From: Ochotona curzoniae | Taxonomy: Eukaryota; Chordata; Mammalia; Lagomorpha; Ochotonidae | Length of the DNA: 64,000 nt | Assembly (NCBI RefSeq): GCF_017591425.1 | Contig: NW_024464918.1 | Coordinates: 7,128,001-7,192,000 of the forward strand | Direction of reading: 5' to 3' | Shown: piece after piece, positions 1 through 12,219 of the stretch | Position numbering within the stretch: the first letter of the stretch is position 1 | Layout: each line of letters opens with the position of its first letter | Notes under the pieces: model-generated | Told to the model about the DNA's origin: nothing | Database searches by the model: none | What the model saw: only the letters and a program-made list of their open reading frames with translations | Position numbers and translations under genes: made by a program

Positions 1-2409
1 TAGCCAGACAAAAGGGAGGGAGAGTTCGAATCCCTCTATTTTTAACTTTTGTGTTTATTCTTGGATTTTTAAAATAATAGCTTTATTGAGTTGTAATAAC
101 AACCAACCTTTTGTAAAATACACTTTAATGCTCCTTTAGGATGCTCATCAAGGTGTTTTAGCAAGTATTACATCAATTTGTCATCCCAAAGGCAGGGCCA
201 TACCCATTACTTCCTCTCCATTCTCTCCCTCCTCAGGCTTTGGCAAATGCTCCTCTCTTCTCTGTTTCAAGAAATTTGGCTCTTCTGGACCTTTCACGGA
301 TATGATGGTTCTGTCTGCTCTTTATAATCGAGTCCTTCGTGTGCTTATACAGTCTCACTGGAATTCACCTAAGTCAGAACTCACTCAGAGCACACTTTAT
401 ACCACTGAAGCAGGTTCGCCATGGGGACCCTGCTGCTGCTGATCATTTTCAGATGGGAACTGACGAGGGAGGGTCATTGGAGAGCCCATTGTGCACTTGA
501 GAGTCTGTGGGGAATCCCAGAGTTTGTTTTAGTGATTCAAGTACAGCTGCAAATCCTGGAGGGGAGCCACTGTACAGGGAATCGCTCTTGCAGGGGCAGA
601 GGAAGGCAGCAGGATGCTCCTTCATTGAATCAGTAGCTGCCCATGGGTACGACACTTCCAGCGATGATGGGTTTGGGACTTTGCAGCCCAAATAGGATAA
701 GTTCTCACACAGGATGGGTCAGACAAGACTACTAATTACAGATGCCACAGCATATTAGCTGGCCCCCAAACTCATTCTCTGCTTCCCTACATCACTAGGA
801 AAGTATTCCTTGAGATCAGTGTCAGCTACTTTCCAAGTGACAAAGGGAGAAAAAAAAAGACGATTTGAAATACTTGAGAAGACCCCTTCTAAAGAGGAGA
901 TTTTATTGCAAAGGTACGTCCAAGCAGAGCCTATCTGAGCATTTCAATAAATCTACATTACCCTGGGTGTTTTGGCATCCTCTGGGAGACGAAAGCCTAT
1001 CAGTAGAAAGTAATGATTTTGGGCTTTTCAATTGCCCTAAGGATCTTGACAGTACTATTAAGACCCATGAGCTCCCTGTCGAGAAGTTTAGGAGTGAAAT
1101 TATTAATATGCCCAGACGTTATGTTGATTGTTGCGCCGTGGCAGAAAATACTCTCCCTGTTATTTGAGCTGCATTATCACTTTCCCAAGCAGAGAATTGC
1201 ATCAAAAATTTAAACTCCTCTCATTCCAGCTCATCACACAGATTTTCAAGGTCTTATTGTAAAATAGACTGGGCAAAATTTAGATATTTCCCTATCCATG
1301 AAAGATAATATGTTTTTCAAAGACCTCTTTTTTTTTTTTCCTCTGTGGGTAGGGGGGGGCAGTAAGACACTCCACATAGAATTCTTTTCCATTGAGATGA
1401 CATTCCCTAGCTCTTTAACTGGATTATCTTTGAGGGTGTCTTTCATTCTTCTTCTGCTTTTTTTTTCTCTTTCTTTGAGATGTTCACAATGCTTTCCTCC
1501 CCACCCCCGAACATAAGAGTGCCAACATAAAAATAAAATAGGATTCTGACTTCAGATTGAAGTTCTCTGATGATCAGAACGATGGGAGCCAATTCTGATC
1601 CACACCATTCATTGATAGCAAGAATGACTGAAGCACGCCAGGTAAATGGCAAGGATGGGATAAAGGGGCCTCGAGCATTTTCACTTCAAAGCTCAGCAGA
1701 ATTATTTACTATCTGGGTGACCTTTTCCCCAAATCTCTCCTGGTACACGCCTTATAGGGCAAGGGAACAAAAGTTTCCCCATACTATATAAACAAAAGTC
1801 AGCTGAATGTCAGACCTTGAATTGCACCTGGTTCCATGTCGAGTGACAGCTACACAATGGAATATTTGGGATATATATTTTGGGAACATTATGTCTTTAT
1901 GTCTTCCATCAGTACACACACATACATGCATAAACACACACACACACGTTCATGCCCAAGAGCATCATAACATGGTGTGCACTTGACCCAGAATGATGTG
2001 GCTCTGGTGCTTTCACAGACAGCACTCTCAATTCTGTTATCATTAGCTTCTTCTAGTATTATATTAATTTCCCAAGTATAGTTAGTCTAACCTCTCAGAG
2101 CTCATAGGTCTGAACTGCACAGAAAGACACTGGGCAGAACTGGCTGCCAAGCAGAGAAGGACAAGAAGTCTCTCTTCTCCACCCTGCAGAGCCCTAGCAG
2201 ACACATCATGAGGACCCAGGTCTAGGATGCCTGGGGACCCCACAAGTCTCAGATTGGTCACAGAACTGGGATCTACTCTCTGAAAATCACTAGCTTCCAC
2301 CATGCTCCACTGGAAAAATGGGGTTCTTCCTATTCTTTCGGGGGATTCCTCAGACCTGTACACAGTGGGCTGTCCATTTTTGACTGGGTGACTCCTGGAG
2401 TTAGACAAC
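1..2409. other. Unique non-coding stretch
   Basis: No gene or confident repeat is recognised here. The stretch holds short poly-T/poly-A runs (1328-1340, 849-858), a degenerate AC-rich patch at 1913-1948, and open frames up to about 108 codons that lack any domain, codon bias or neighbouring exon. A T-arm-like string at 22-40 is discussed among the rejected items. It may contain ancient repeats too diverged to name by eye. Confidence 0.5.
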
Positions 2410-2560
2410 CAGAGTGCTGAGATGCATTAATGTCTGTATACCTCTGTTTCCCCATCCATAAAAGACTGTGAACAGAACTTCCTACTTGATAAAGAGAATT
2501 AAATGAGCTAATATGTTTAAAGGGTTCAGAAAGCATGCTGCAAGTAGGAAACATTCAGGG
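2410..2560 (-). repeat. MIR SINE fragment
   Basis: On the plus strand the sequence runs 'cctctgtttccccatcc', then an 'attaaatgagctaatatgttta' type core, then 'ggttcagaaagcatgctgc'. This is the order of the central and distal part of a reversed MIR (tRNA-derived, L2-mobilised SINE common to mammals). It is diverged and lacks the tRNA head. Identification is from the remembered consensus. Confidence 0.6.
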
Positions 2561-4250
2561 AATTTAATTCTGCCTGATTCGACTAATTCCTATTCAATGT
2601 GACGGAGAGAGGGGTGGACAGAGACCCTGGGATTGAAAGCTCACTATTTTGAAAGCATGAAAGATTTCTGTTGCCAGGTATTTTTTTTTTTAATATAAAT
2701 AGCACCACCAAGAATAAAAGATTCTTTTTCTTACTAACCAGTTACAGCAGCTATAGGTCTTATAGAACAAAATTCACAATGTGCTTATATTTCACATTAG
2801 AGCTTAAAGACACTAAAATTGAACTGTCTAATGGTGAACCATCTAAAGGGACTTTGATGACTTCCTCTGATAACTTTGCTTGATCACAAAGAAAATCAGC
2901 ATCTGGCAGGCCTTGGTCTCCTTGCTCCCGTTAAGGATCATCTGCTTAAGCCTACAGTAAAATGAAGACTTCTAAGTTTCTTTGGCTTATTTGTGAGTCA
3001 TGCAGAGTGTTCTATCCTTGCAGCTCAACTGTCAACAGCTCAGTGATGCCCTGAGCTGTTCATAACAGTTAGATGGCTGAAGTCATGAATTAGCAATTTG
3101 TTTCTCAGGATTCTTGGGCTACTAGAATGCTCTAGTATTTATCATCTCCAATGAGGTCATTCTTAATCCTATAATGCAGAAAGCGAGTCATCCCTCACAT
3201 GAAATTATCAGATTTGGTGAAGAAAATAATTTCCATTTCTAACACTGCCTAATGGACACTTCCACAGCATGCTTTGAGGAGGTTTTCCTATGATATTTGA
3301 TCAGAAACCTGGTGAAAGCAGGGAGAAAGTCACTCCAATGTCTGGGACAACAATGTTTCAGATAGAGGGAAAAAAACATAACAAATGCATTTTAACTCTG
3401 AGACATGCACAGGAATTATCCATAACCTCAACTCAGCTTTATCACTTCTATTGAGCTACAAGATGAGTTCTTAATGAAAATACTCATGTCAATATGCAAG
3501 GTCCTAACGGGGAGCTTGCCCGGCTGCTGCTTGACCTGGGAACCAGCCAAACAGGATTGTGTCCCATACTCTTTGTACTTGCTGTGTCTGTGGTCTGGAC
3601 GTACTTTCAACTCTGATGGCATCTTCTGAGATGCACCTTCCAGATCCCGGGACAACCACAGCAACGTTCTCTTCCTTACTCTGCTTCCTCTTGCTTGAAA
3701 GTACACATTGGCGTGCTAATTTTTGAAACAATTCTTTTTAGCACTAGAAAGTCAGCAGCTTGGGGGCCAAGATGCTCTCTCCAACACAGACTTACTACAG
3801 TATGCCGAATCAATCCATTAACTAGCTAGTTAATTTTACAATGACAGAGCAAAAGAGTTGAGTGAGCATTTCAAATTTCAACAGAAACAAAAAGATTTCA
3901 GAAAGGCTATTGCAAGATATCATTTAAGATAAGACTCAGAAGCTTGACCTTGACCAAAGTTCGAAAAATACTTTTTTTTTTTTTAACAGGTATCTCTTTC
4001 AAAACAAAGCTCTGTCTCACGCAAACTGTAGCAATTTTTTCTCTTCCAGCAGCAAACAAAACATGACAACAAATGCCTTACCAGCAGAAATCCCCATGGA
4101 ACAAATGAGGGCAGAGGCCTCCCACTCACCCCAGTGGGAATAGACACACTGCACTTCCAAACTCTGACTAACAGGGTCTCCTGTGGCTCTGTCACCTGAA
4201 AATGTTCCCTTCCTATCACAAATCTACTGTATTAAACAATCTTTGTTTAA
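2561..4250. other. Unique non-coding stretch
   Basis: No gene is seen. The part around 3300-3410 has an L2-like flavour (aggcagaggga-type wording), but too little to call. 3780-3960 is repeat-poor AT-rich sequence. The open frames of 75-92 codons overlapping at 3428-3731 look like chance frames. Confidence 0.45.
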
Positions 4251-4477
4251 GGCCCTGATTCATCTGGTACAGCACTTAAACCTGGCCCACCTGCATCCCA
4301 GACCAGAGTGCCAGGTTTGAATCCCAGCTCTGCTTCTTTGATTCCAGCTTCCTGTGTTAGCAGAGTCTAGGACACAACAGGTGATGGATCAAGCACTTTG
4401 GTGCCTGTCACAGTGAGGTGGAAGATTTCTCTTGGTCTCTCTGTTTCTTTCTTTCAAAATAAAGCAAAAACAAAAAG
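4251..4477 (+). repeat. Older CSINE copy, internally deleted
   Basis: A lagomorph C-type tRNA SINE. The head includes a B-box-like 'ggtttgaatccc' at about 4314-4325, followed by 'agctctgcttctttgattccagcttcctg', then a jump to the 3' part with 'gtggaagatttctcttggtctctctg' and an AAATAAAG/poly-A-rich tail near 4455-4475. Full-length copies are about 330 bp, so roughly 100 bp of the middle is missing. Divergence suggests an older subfamily than the 9.6 kb copy. Confidence 0.7.
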
Positions 4478-5880
4478 CAATTGGATGTGGCGAAGGAAGA
4501 GGATCACATTATTAAGGATCCACAAATCAAAAGCAAGACCTATGGACTTTTTGAACCTCCTTCAAGAAGCTTTTCCAAGCTGGATGACGTAGTAAGTCAC
4601 GTGTTGCTGGACCAGGCTGGACCAGGTGAGATCCAATGGCTTCCTCTACCACACACACAGGAGTGTTGAATGTCACATGCATCATGGTTACTGTATTCTG
4701 GCTCGGATGCTAGGCCTCCCCAGGAGACATCAGGTACTGAATGGCTCCATGTGGCCATAGTCGGCCCAAGTCTTGACATACCCACGGCCTATCATGGGGG
4801 ACAGTTTTCATTTTACGGGGTTCCTTTCTTTTTACATAAGGCCTAGCAAAGTTACAAGTAAGTAGCCTTGCGCTTGTCTCTGAGAGCAAGAGATTCCTTT
4901 TCTTTTCTCTCCAGTTAAGTTCCTATCACAGGTAGCATGGCACAGGAGTTTATCTTTGCTTATGACAAACCATTTTCATTCACCTTCATATTTGTTCATT
5001 CCTTCATTAGGAAGTCAATCCGAGAGCACCCACAGAGGTCAGAGGTCAGGGACAAGCCCTTCTAGGTCTAAGAAGGCAAAGAAAGAGCAATGCCCTGGGC
5101 TTGTATTTTGAATAAAGCACAGATTCCATCTAATTCTTTTTCCTTCTTTCTGACTGTTAACTTCCAAAATGCTTCACGTGGCCATGTATATGTTGATCTA
5201 CATTTAGCTCATCCATGGAAATTTTGTTAAGGGCTGTGACACACTGTTGTGAAAAATTATCCTATGTGCATATCATTAAACTACAATGTGTTCACCCAGC
5301 CCAGACTTTTCTTTCAAGGCTAAGTCACTGTTCTGCCAGGTCTACATCTACGCATGTTTCAACGTATAAGGATTTTCTACAATAGTATTCAAAGGATGCT
5401 CCACAGCACACGGGGAAATTCACAAGAATGTTAATTATTACCTGTGGAGAGAAACTCTAACATTTTGATTCATTTATGTTTTCAACTGAATGTGGTATTT
5501 ATCAACTGCCTTTGATGTTTAATTCTAGATAATAGAGCATGGCGAATTGGAGTCCTCAATTATGCATACGGAATACATATGCACTATTGCTCTCTCTGCC
5601 AGGTTCAGACTTGGAATTCCTGCCTTGGATTCTGAATGGCTGGGAGAGTCTGCACCGGGGAGAGCATGGATTTCCAGGACATTCATGGTTCCCATTGCAC
5701 AAAGCTGAACAAGATACACGGACCCAGTCAGCAGACGTAGAAGTACAAGACATAAAGAGACTTTATCAGCCACCTTTCCTGAAGCTGTGTCTTCCCTTTT
5801 ACCTTCAATCCCAAACCCTGAGCAACACCACATGGACCAGACATATACCCATCATTTGTAGCAAGCTAAATTGATGCAAT
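4478..5880. other. Unique non-coding stretch
   Basis: No gene and no confident repeat. Open frames at 5525-5874 on both strands (102 and 111 codons) overlap each other and show no recognisable domain, so they are treated as chance. Confidence 0.45.
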
Positions 5881-5985
5881 GGACAGCTGCATCCCATGCT
5901 GGTGTGGCTCTTTGAGTTCCAGCTGCTCTGGTTCCAATCCAGATTCCTGCTAACGTGCCTGGGGCAGCTGATGATGTCCCAGGTA
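5881..5985 (+). repeat. CSINE 5' fragment
   Basis: About 100 bp matches the early body of CSINE: 'gctgcatcccatgctggtg', then 'gagttccagctgctctggttccaatcc', then 'attcctgctaacgtgcctggg'. The tRNA head and the 3' half with A-rich tail are absent, so this is a short relic. Confidence 0.5.
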
Positions 5986-6254
5986 CAAATAGCCACTGTT
6001 TACACATGTTTCTACTTAAAACACATGCAGTCCAACCCAAAGGAGAAACGATAAACAGAATTGAAAAAAACACATACTGCTCCATGGGCTGTTTCTTTTT
6101 CTTTTTTCTCTTTTTAAGGGTTAACTGATCCAAGAGGAAAGGATTGTTATATGAGGATATAAAAAAAACAAAAGACTTATGGAATTAAGCAGAAGTAGCC
6201 CTCAACAAGAGAGAACATCATGCCAGAAATATACATTTTACTTTTCTCAGACAT

Positions 6255-6755
6255 GAAAGCTCACAGTAATATGTGGGGGATGTCGTGCAGTGCCTATGGG
6301 GATGGACAATGATACAGCCACTCTAGAGAACAGTATGCACTTCCTGTTATGTAGCACCACATCATCCCATAATTCCAATCCTAGGGGGACCTAACCTAGT
6401 GAAGAGACAATTTACCTTCACCCCAAAACCTACAATTGGAAACCTATAGCGGCTCTACTCATAGCTGCTAAAAACTGGACAATTAGCTGACCTACAGCAG
6501 ATAAAAGAGTAAACCAAGCAGAGTGATCTGTACCCTGACTCCTCTGAACTAATAAAGGAGGAGACCCGAGTTAATTACAATGGACTGTACACTTGAAAAT
6601 GGCTGAGAATAGATTTCAAAATAATAAGTATGTGAGGCAATGGGCACCTTAATTAGCCATTAACTTACTATAGCCATTCCACACAGGATAAAAACATTCT
6701 GGCGTGTACCATAAATACATAAGATTTTGTCAATTAAAAATGAATAAGTTCTTAA
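6255..6755 (+). repeat. L1M 3'-end fragment (LINE-1)
   Basis: The sequence follows the old mammalian L1 ORF2-end/3'UTR order: 'acagccactctagagaacagt', then 'cccataattccaatcctaggggg', then 'taagtatgtgaggcaatggg', a 'ttaattagc...ccattccacac' stretch and the terminal 'accataaatacataagattttgtcaattaaaaatgaa' region. It carries no open reading frame and is strongly diverged, so it is a dead, 5'-truncated LINE-1 of an ancient (L1M-type) subfamily. Confidence 0.75.
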
Positions 6756-6789
6756 AACAGGACTAGACCATGGATACCAAAAGCCACTT

Positions 6790-7080
6790 GGGTTCCTTTC
6801 AAAGTACCATGCTGAATGAAAGAATCCGTTTCAAACAGTCACTCACTGGATAATTCCATTTATAGGACATTCTCAAGGAGACGAAACCACTGTGACAGAT
6901 CAGTGGCTATGAAGGTCGGGGGCTGGAAACTACGTATCTTCAGAAGGCTAATACAGGAAGTTTTTGAGATACTGAAGCTGTTTCCTATCCCCACAGTTGT
7001 GGTGGATGCAGACATTTATGTGTTAAAAACTCACACACACATAGTCATATGCAGTCAAGCTACCTTTACTGTGTTTTAAA
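6790..7080 (+). repeat. Second L1M 3'UTR fragment
   Basis: Contains 'gctgaatgaaagaa', 'attccatttataggacat', an 'agatcagtggctatgaaggtcgggggctgg' region (compare 'tggttgccaggggctgg' in old L1 3'UTRs), 'tgtggtggatgcaga' and 'gtgttaaaaactcacacac'. It follows the preceding L1 tail directly but restarts upstream in the consensus, so it is a separate insertion or a rearranged copy. A 102-codon gap-free frame here is incidental. Confidence 0.6.
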
Positions 7081-9620
7081 TCAGAAAGAACAAAACAACA
7101 CAATGAACATAAGGAACGGGACATTGTTTGGGTCTATGGGCAAAGATATTTGCTTCAGATCTGAGAAGTGGAGAGTGAATCTCTGAAAACCGAGGGGGCG
7201 AATGAACCCCAAAACTTGAAAATCTCTTTTCAGCATTGTGGTTGCACTTTTGTAAACAAACAAAAACACCAGGAAAAACAGAATACGGAATCAACACCTG
7301 CACAAAATGAAGTCTGCCTGGCATAGCACCAGTCAAGTTTTTGCATCTGAATTCATTTGAATATTACTTGCTAAAGCTCATGGATCTGCGGCCAGCTGTT
7401 GCGGAAACCACACTGTGCGGACTTTGTTGCCCAAGTTGTGGGTTCTGCCACTGCAACTCATCACAACCCACAACCCCTTAGAAACATGAAATCTGCTGCA
7501 TTATTCATCACAATAGGATTATTAGTAGATAGGGGACAAATTAACAGAGCCTTGAACCCTGCCACGCTTCCTGCATGCAGACAAGGCCATTTCTTAAGAG
7601 TGGAAACTGCTACCCAGGGAAAGAAACTTCTGCCTGTTTTTAGGAATTTCTGACAGTAGTATGGGTCAATTCTGGGAGGGAAAATATACAAAATATTTAA
7701 AGACAGAAAAGTATAAAAACTATTTTGGTGTAAATTCAAAGGGACTGAGTTCAGCAACCTAGCAGGCTGAGATATAAATGATGAGCTGGAAGGAATGGAG
7801 ACAGCTGTGCCTGCTTTGTTAAATGTCATGGCACAGCTCTGCAAGTTGCCATGCACCTATTGGAAAAACACCTTTAGGAATGCAGGCAATGCAGTACATA
7901 GTGTGGGTGATTTATGTAATCATTAAAAATGACTGAGTCTGTCCCAATCTATGGGCTTTGAATGTATCCACTAGCAAATACTTTCTCATTTCAAATGTCT
8001 CAGGTCCCTCTGCGTTATTTTCCTGTCCACTTTCTCCCCTTGGGGATTAAAGTAACTTCTCTGTTTCAGCATCTTAAAGTACCATGTACAGATGCATATT
8101 CCCACCTGCCACTCACATTCTCTCTTCATGCACACCTTGGGTTTGTTACATGATGGGGGCAAAGACTTGGAGGAGGCAGGCAGCAATAACTTCTTGTTGG
8201 ATCACTGTTTCCTATAGCAACAGCTTAACCTGGGAATAGGTGTGGCATCATCAGACCCGCAGTCTGCGCCACTGTGACACCTGTGACCTACATCATACCT
8301 GTCTATTTGAGCCCTGGAGGCTAAATGCTGGAGCTGAAAACATGAGAAAGGAGAGGGCTGTACAGAAAAATGAAGCTGCCTGAACTCACTAAAGGGACAT
8401 ACTGCCTGTTACCAGAAGGGGATCAGGGCAAAATGTGAGAAGTAAGAATATCCTAACCAGAGGCACTGACAAAAAGCTCAAGATGGTCCACTGTATCAAT
8501 GCCTCTTCTTCGCCCCTCAACAGTTCTCTCAACAGTCTTGCAGGGCTTGGAGAAGTGTGCCTGCAGCCCCTTTTTTCCCCTTCTGGGGGACTCTGTTTCC
8601 CTGGCCCTGTTCTTGTCCCTTAGATATTCTGACCTTTCTATGAACGCTCACGAGAGTGCGACTAAAATGCCATCTCTTGTTGGCTGTTTCCCATCCCCTT
8701 TCTTTGCTTCCAGTCTCAAAGAAAGTCAATAAAAAACATCGTTCTCCTACCTGGCTGATTCCGGAGGCGTGCCGGCTGCACCCCTGCCCTGCTGCCTGCA
8801 GATTAAGCTAAGCCTCCTTGAGTGCAACAGTTCTTGCCAGATGACTGTGACGCTGAGTGCACCGACATCAGGCCCTGGGGAGCTGCTGCTGCATGGGCTG
8901 TAGACCCCTGTCCTGAGCGAAGAAAACCTCCTGGAGGCCAGCAAGATGGGAGTGATGCAGGCAAGCCCTGAGCCAGACAGGTGGGTGCTATCTTTGTCTT
9001 CCCTCCCAGGGCTCACACTGCCAGTCTGGCTAATACCCAGAGGCTCCTGGCGTTTCTCATTGCTCCAGTCAAACTCCCTCGTTCCAATCTCCTGCTCTGA
9101 GGCAGCCCTTTCTCCGTGTTACATCAGTGGCTGGTTGTCATCAGGGCTTGTTTTTCCAAGGGGAGATGGTCCTTTTCAGGTCCCTGCTTTTAGAGGTGAC
9201 AACAAATGTGGCAGGTCTACATTCCCAGTAGGTTACATTTGGGTCACAAAACGAGATGTGGTTTGAAGTCAAAGTGATTGTCAAGAAAACTGCAAGAGAC
9301 AAAACTGAACTCTTTCCCCTTCCAGGGACATGGATTCTGCTTTTGTGGGTTGACTAAATTCAATTGTTTCACCTGATTTTCATGTCTCCTCTTTTTTTTT
9401 TTTTTTACATAGTACATACACAAAAAAATCACTGTGGTGAGTACTAAAAATTTCAAAACTTGCCATGTTTAAAAAAAGATTTCATGTAATATTATCTGGG
9501 AAGATTTTCTTTAGAAAATAAAAGCTTTCTCAGTGTAACCAAACAGAGTAATGCAGGATTAATACTTGCAATGTATTCTGGGGGAACTAGGCCTAATGTG
9601 ACTTTTAAAACTGATTTGGC
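7081..9620. other. Unique non-coding stretch
   Basis: No gene is seen. The longest frame (131 codons, minus strand, 7461-7856) lacks recognisable motifs. 9391-9407 is a poly-T run. I name no repeat here with confidence. Confidence 0.45.
9607..9620. repeat. Target-site duplication, left copy, of the 9.6 kb CSINE
   Basis: The 14-bp 'aaaactgatttggc' is repeated perfectly at 9947-9960, flanking the SINE. Perfect duplications are expected of a relatively recent L1-driven insertion. The A's at the start of the right copy merge with the poly-A tail, so the duplication could be 10-14 bp. Confidence 0.9.
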
Positions 9621-9946
9621 GGGCCCGGCGCTGTGGCGCAGTGGTTAAGGTCCTCACCTTGCACGCCCGGGATCCCATATGGGCGCCGGTTCTATCCTGG
9701 CTGCCCCGCTTCCCTTCCAGCTCCCTGCCTGTGGCCCGGGAAGGCAGTCGAGGACAGCCCAAAGCTTTGGGACCCTGCACCCGCGTGGGAGACCCGGAAG
9801 AGGCTCCTGGCTTGGGATCGACATAGCATCGGCCGTTGTGCTCACTTGGGGAGTGAATCATCAGACGGAAGATCTTCCTCTCTGTCTCTCCTCTCTGTAT
9901 ATCTGCCTTTCCAATAAAAAAGTAATAAAAATAAATCTTTAAAAAA
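9621..9946 (+). mobile_element. Full-length young CSINE (tRNA-derived SINE)
   Basis: The best-preserved SINE in the window. It has a GC-rich tRNA-like head with RNA polymerase III boxes: A-box-like 'tggcgcagtgg' (9634-9644) and B-box-like 'ggttctatcc' (9688-9697). The body contains 'gatcccatatgggcgccgg', 'agctccctgcctgtggcccggg' and 'ggagacccggaagaggctcctgg'. The tail reads 'ctctgtatatctgcctttccaataaaa' followed by A-rich sequence. Perfect 14-bp target-site duplications flank it (9607-9620 and 9947-9960), and it keeps CpG dinucleotides that older copies have lost. It encodes no protein and depends on L1 machinery. The tail type is my main reason for suggesting pika. Confidence 0.9.
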
Positions 9947-10044
9947 AAAACTGATTTGGCAACCCAAGATCAAGTACCATCTCCTTAATCTCTATCATAA
10001 CTCTATGTGTGTCAATTTCACAGTCACAGTTACTCATTAACAAC

Positions 10045-10245
10045 ACTAACTATAATAATTAACATTTTTTGAGCACTTTTGATCTGCCAGAATCTGTGTT
10101 AAGAACGTAACATTGACAATCTCACACCAAGACCCAGAAAGGGGTGCAATACCCATTACAGAGATGGAAAGATTGAGATTTATAGAGGTAAAAGAACTTG
10201 ATTCCATTTCAGCTGGGCATCAACAATCAGCCCCTCTGACAGGAC
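10045..10245 (+). repeat. MIR SINE
   Basis: The order 'taataattaacattttttgagcacttt', 'atctgccagaatctgtgttaaga', 'cccattacagagatggaaagattgag' and 'aggtaaaagaacttg' corresponds to MIR (gagcacttactatgtgccagg / ccattttacagatgaggaaactgag / aagtaacttgccc). Moderately diverged. Confidence 0.75.
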
Positions 10246-10721
10246 AGCACCTGCTCATCACACGATACGGTGTCTGGGCCCAGATGTTACTTGTTAATAA
10301 GGCGATATAAACAAGTGAACTTGTCAGGTGCTCAAAACTTAGCCAGATGCAACTTTCTAACATTTTTACTTTACCATGCTATGTAGATAGAATAATTCAA
10401 AACTGGAAGCTAAATTTGGCTGCATTTTTAAAGAGGGCATAATGAGCACAATTCAACATTTAATTGATGTCTGAAAACCTATTAAGAGCAAAGCTAATTG
10501 TACTACGCAGTCAAACAGTTATGTATCTCCTGATTGATTCTGTCTCTGTTTCTGAGGTCAGGCTGTCAGTCACGGGGCTGTGTGGAGGCTTGCTGTGCCA
10601 CTCCTTCCCACTTCCTGCCCTACTCTGCAGCCCACTTCTGACAGTCTTGCTGAAAACACACTAAAAAGATTGAAAATCACATGGTTTCTAATAGCAGTGC
10701 TGAAAATTTAAATGGCAAAAA

Positions 10722-11030
10722 AATTAAAATATTTATTTGTAATGCAGGGAGAGAGAGAAAGAGAGAGAGAGATCTTCCATTTGCTGACTCATTATTTAAA
10801 TAACCTCAACAGGCAGGTCTGCTCTTGGCTGAAGCCAGGAGCCAGGAGCTCCAACCAGCTCTGTCACTTGAGTAGCAGGAGCCTGCATCCTTGGGCCATC
10901 TTCTGTTATCTCCCAGGTACATTAAAAGGAGCCAGAAGGGAACAGAATTACAGGGACTCCAAATGATTTTCTGTTATGGCATGCCATTTTAGCAGGTAGT
11001 GGCTTAACCCACTATGCCTTGGCACTGACA
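10722..11030 (-). repeat. Older CSINE
   Basis: Reversed C-SINE: an A-rich tail complement 'aaatatttatttgtaatgcagg', a GA-rich block (10747-10771), 'gatcttccatttgctgactcatt', 'agccaggagccaggagct', 'atccttgggccatcttctg', and the reversed tRNA head 'gcaggtagtggcttaacccactatgccttggcactg' at the right edge. Diverged, so probably an older subfamily. Confidence 0.85.
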
Positions 11031-11624
11031 CCGTAAATGGGAATTCTTATACTTACTTTACACCTTGGGATTACAGCCCAGAAAGCCAAAGTTGCAGAAG
11101 GCTTTCCAAGAAAACTCTCTGTGTTCTGAATTCTCTATTGGCTTCTACACATGGCCTTGTTTTCCAGTTGGAACAGGATAGTGGAAGGATGACATCACGC
11201 TACATTTGAAGGCATATACTTGGTGTGTTTAGGCTCGGGCCCCTTTCCCAGGACTTCAGACTTCGGCTCTCTGCAGGCCATTGCAGAGGCTGCAATGGGT
11301 GGCAGATAGGGCAAGTGTGGCGTAGCTTTGGACTTGGCACAAACTATGACTCATGGTCCTTATTCAACTACTGAGCGAAGAATATTCGGTATATTTCCAA
11401 AAAAATCATAAAGAGGAAAATGAACATTTGAAACAGACCCTAGGTGGCTCAAAAGTGAATTCCAAAATATTTATCTGGATCCTTGCAGAAAATAATTTTC
11501 TGATTTCTGGGTTAGTGGAGAAAGAAAGGTTTCCTAGAGAAAGAGCTATATGATTTGTCTCATTAACAATTCATGAGGGTCCACTTCTACCTTATATTTA
11601 TAGACATACATTTGTTAAATATTT
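11031..11624. other. Unique non-coding stretch
   Basis: No gene or recognisable repeat. A short 'ggcacaaactatgactcatgg' AP-1-like core (tgactca) lies at about 11347-11353. This is too short a motif to call a site. Confidence 0.4.
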
Positions 11625-11775
11625 GAGGGTACTTCAAAAAGTTCATGGCTAAAGACTTCAAAAAAAAGTTCTGGAAAACGGCTGTTACAAAACCATTAAG
11701 CATGAATATCAAAGTTTTCTTTCTTTCTTCTCTTTAATATAATAAACATATCTTTTGGCAGACCTTTGATTTTGA
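11625..11775 (+). repeat. Mariner-like element remnant
   Basis: Begins with the terminal motif 'gagggtacttcaaaaagttcatgg', shared with copies at 27.0, 34.0, 37.7 and 48.8 kb. Ends in a 'tctttaatataataaacatatctttt' region with no clear right inverted repeat. The family looks like a Tc1/mariner-type (Hsmar2-like) non-autonomous transposon. Decayed and non-coding. Confidence 0.55.
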
Positions 11776-11780
11776 ATGAG

Positions 11781-11812
11781 TAAATGAATGAATGAATGAA
11801 TGAAGAAATAAA
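11781..11812. repeat. (GAAT)n microsatellite
   Basis: Four to five near-perfect 'gaat' units within 'gagtaaatgaatgaatgaatgaatgaagaaata'. Confidence 0.9.
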
Positions 11813-12219
11813 CAGGCATAAATGGTAGGTTCCAAAAGTACTGGCTGCAGACTAGTTCTTGCTCACTCCACTAGACTGATACCCAGAACAATACAGACTC
11901 ATGTGATCAGACCTTTTCACCCTGGCTCACTGCAGAAACAACAGCAAGGAAAGCGAGCTGTGTGCTAAGAGAACCTCCTCACACGCTTGCGCAGGTTCCA
12001 CGTTGAATCCACTCTCAGTCAATCTGCACAGTGCGGGGACCTAAATTTAGGCAATCACAGCAACCAGCACACCAGTAAGTGTCCAAAGGAACACACCTCT
12101 CAGAAGTGGCCACGCCCCCGTTCCCTCCCTTACTTGTGATCAGCGTCCAGAATCACTACTGTTCGCCTGGTCAGATCCTCACGGGCGACGGCAAAACCAG
12201 CCCACGTACCCTTTTCTTT
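11813..12219. other. Unique non-coding stretch
   Basis: No gene is seen. It includes a locally GC-richer part (about 12105-12210) with several CpGs but no promoter hallmarks that I can support. Confidence 0.4.

Noticed and set aside
1..45. tRNA T-arm-like string 'agttcgaatcc' near the left edge
   Set aside because: Only one arm with a mismatched stem is visible and the rest of a cloverleaf is not. It could be a tRNA/SINE or mitochondrial-tRNA relic cut by the window edge, but cannot be supported.
9559..9942. Several overlapping open frames on both strands
   Set aside because: They are translations of a young CSINE, a non-coding tRNA-derived element.
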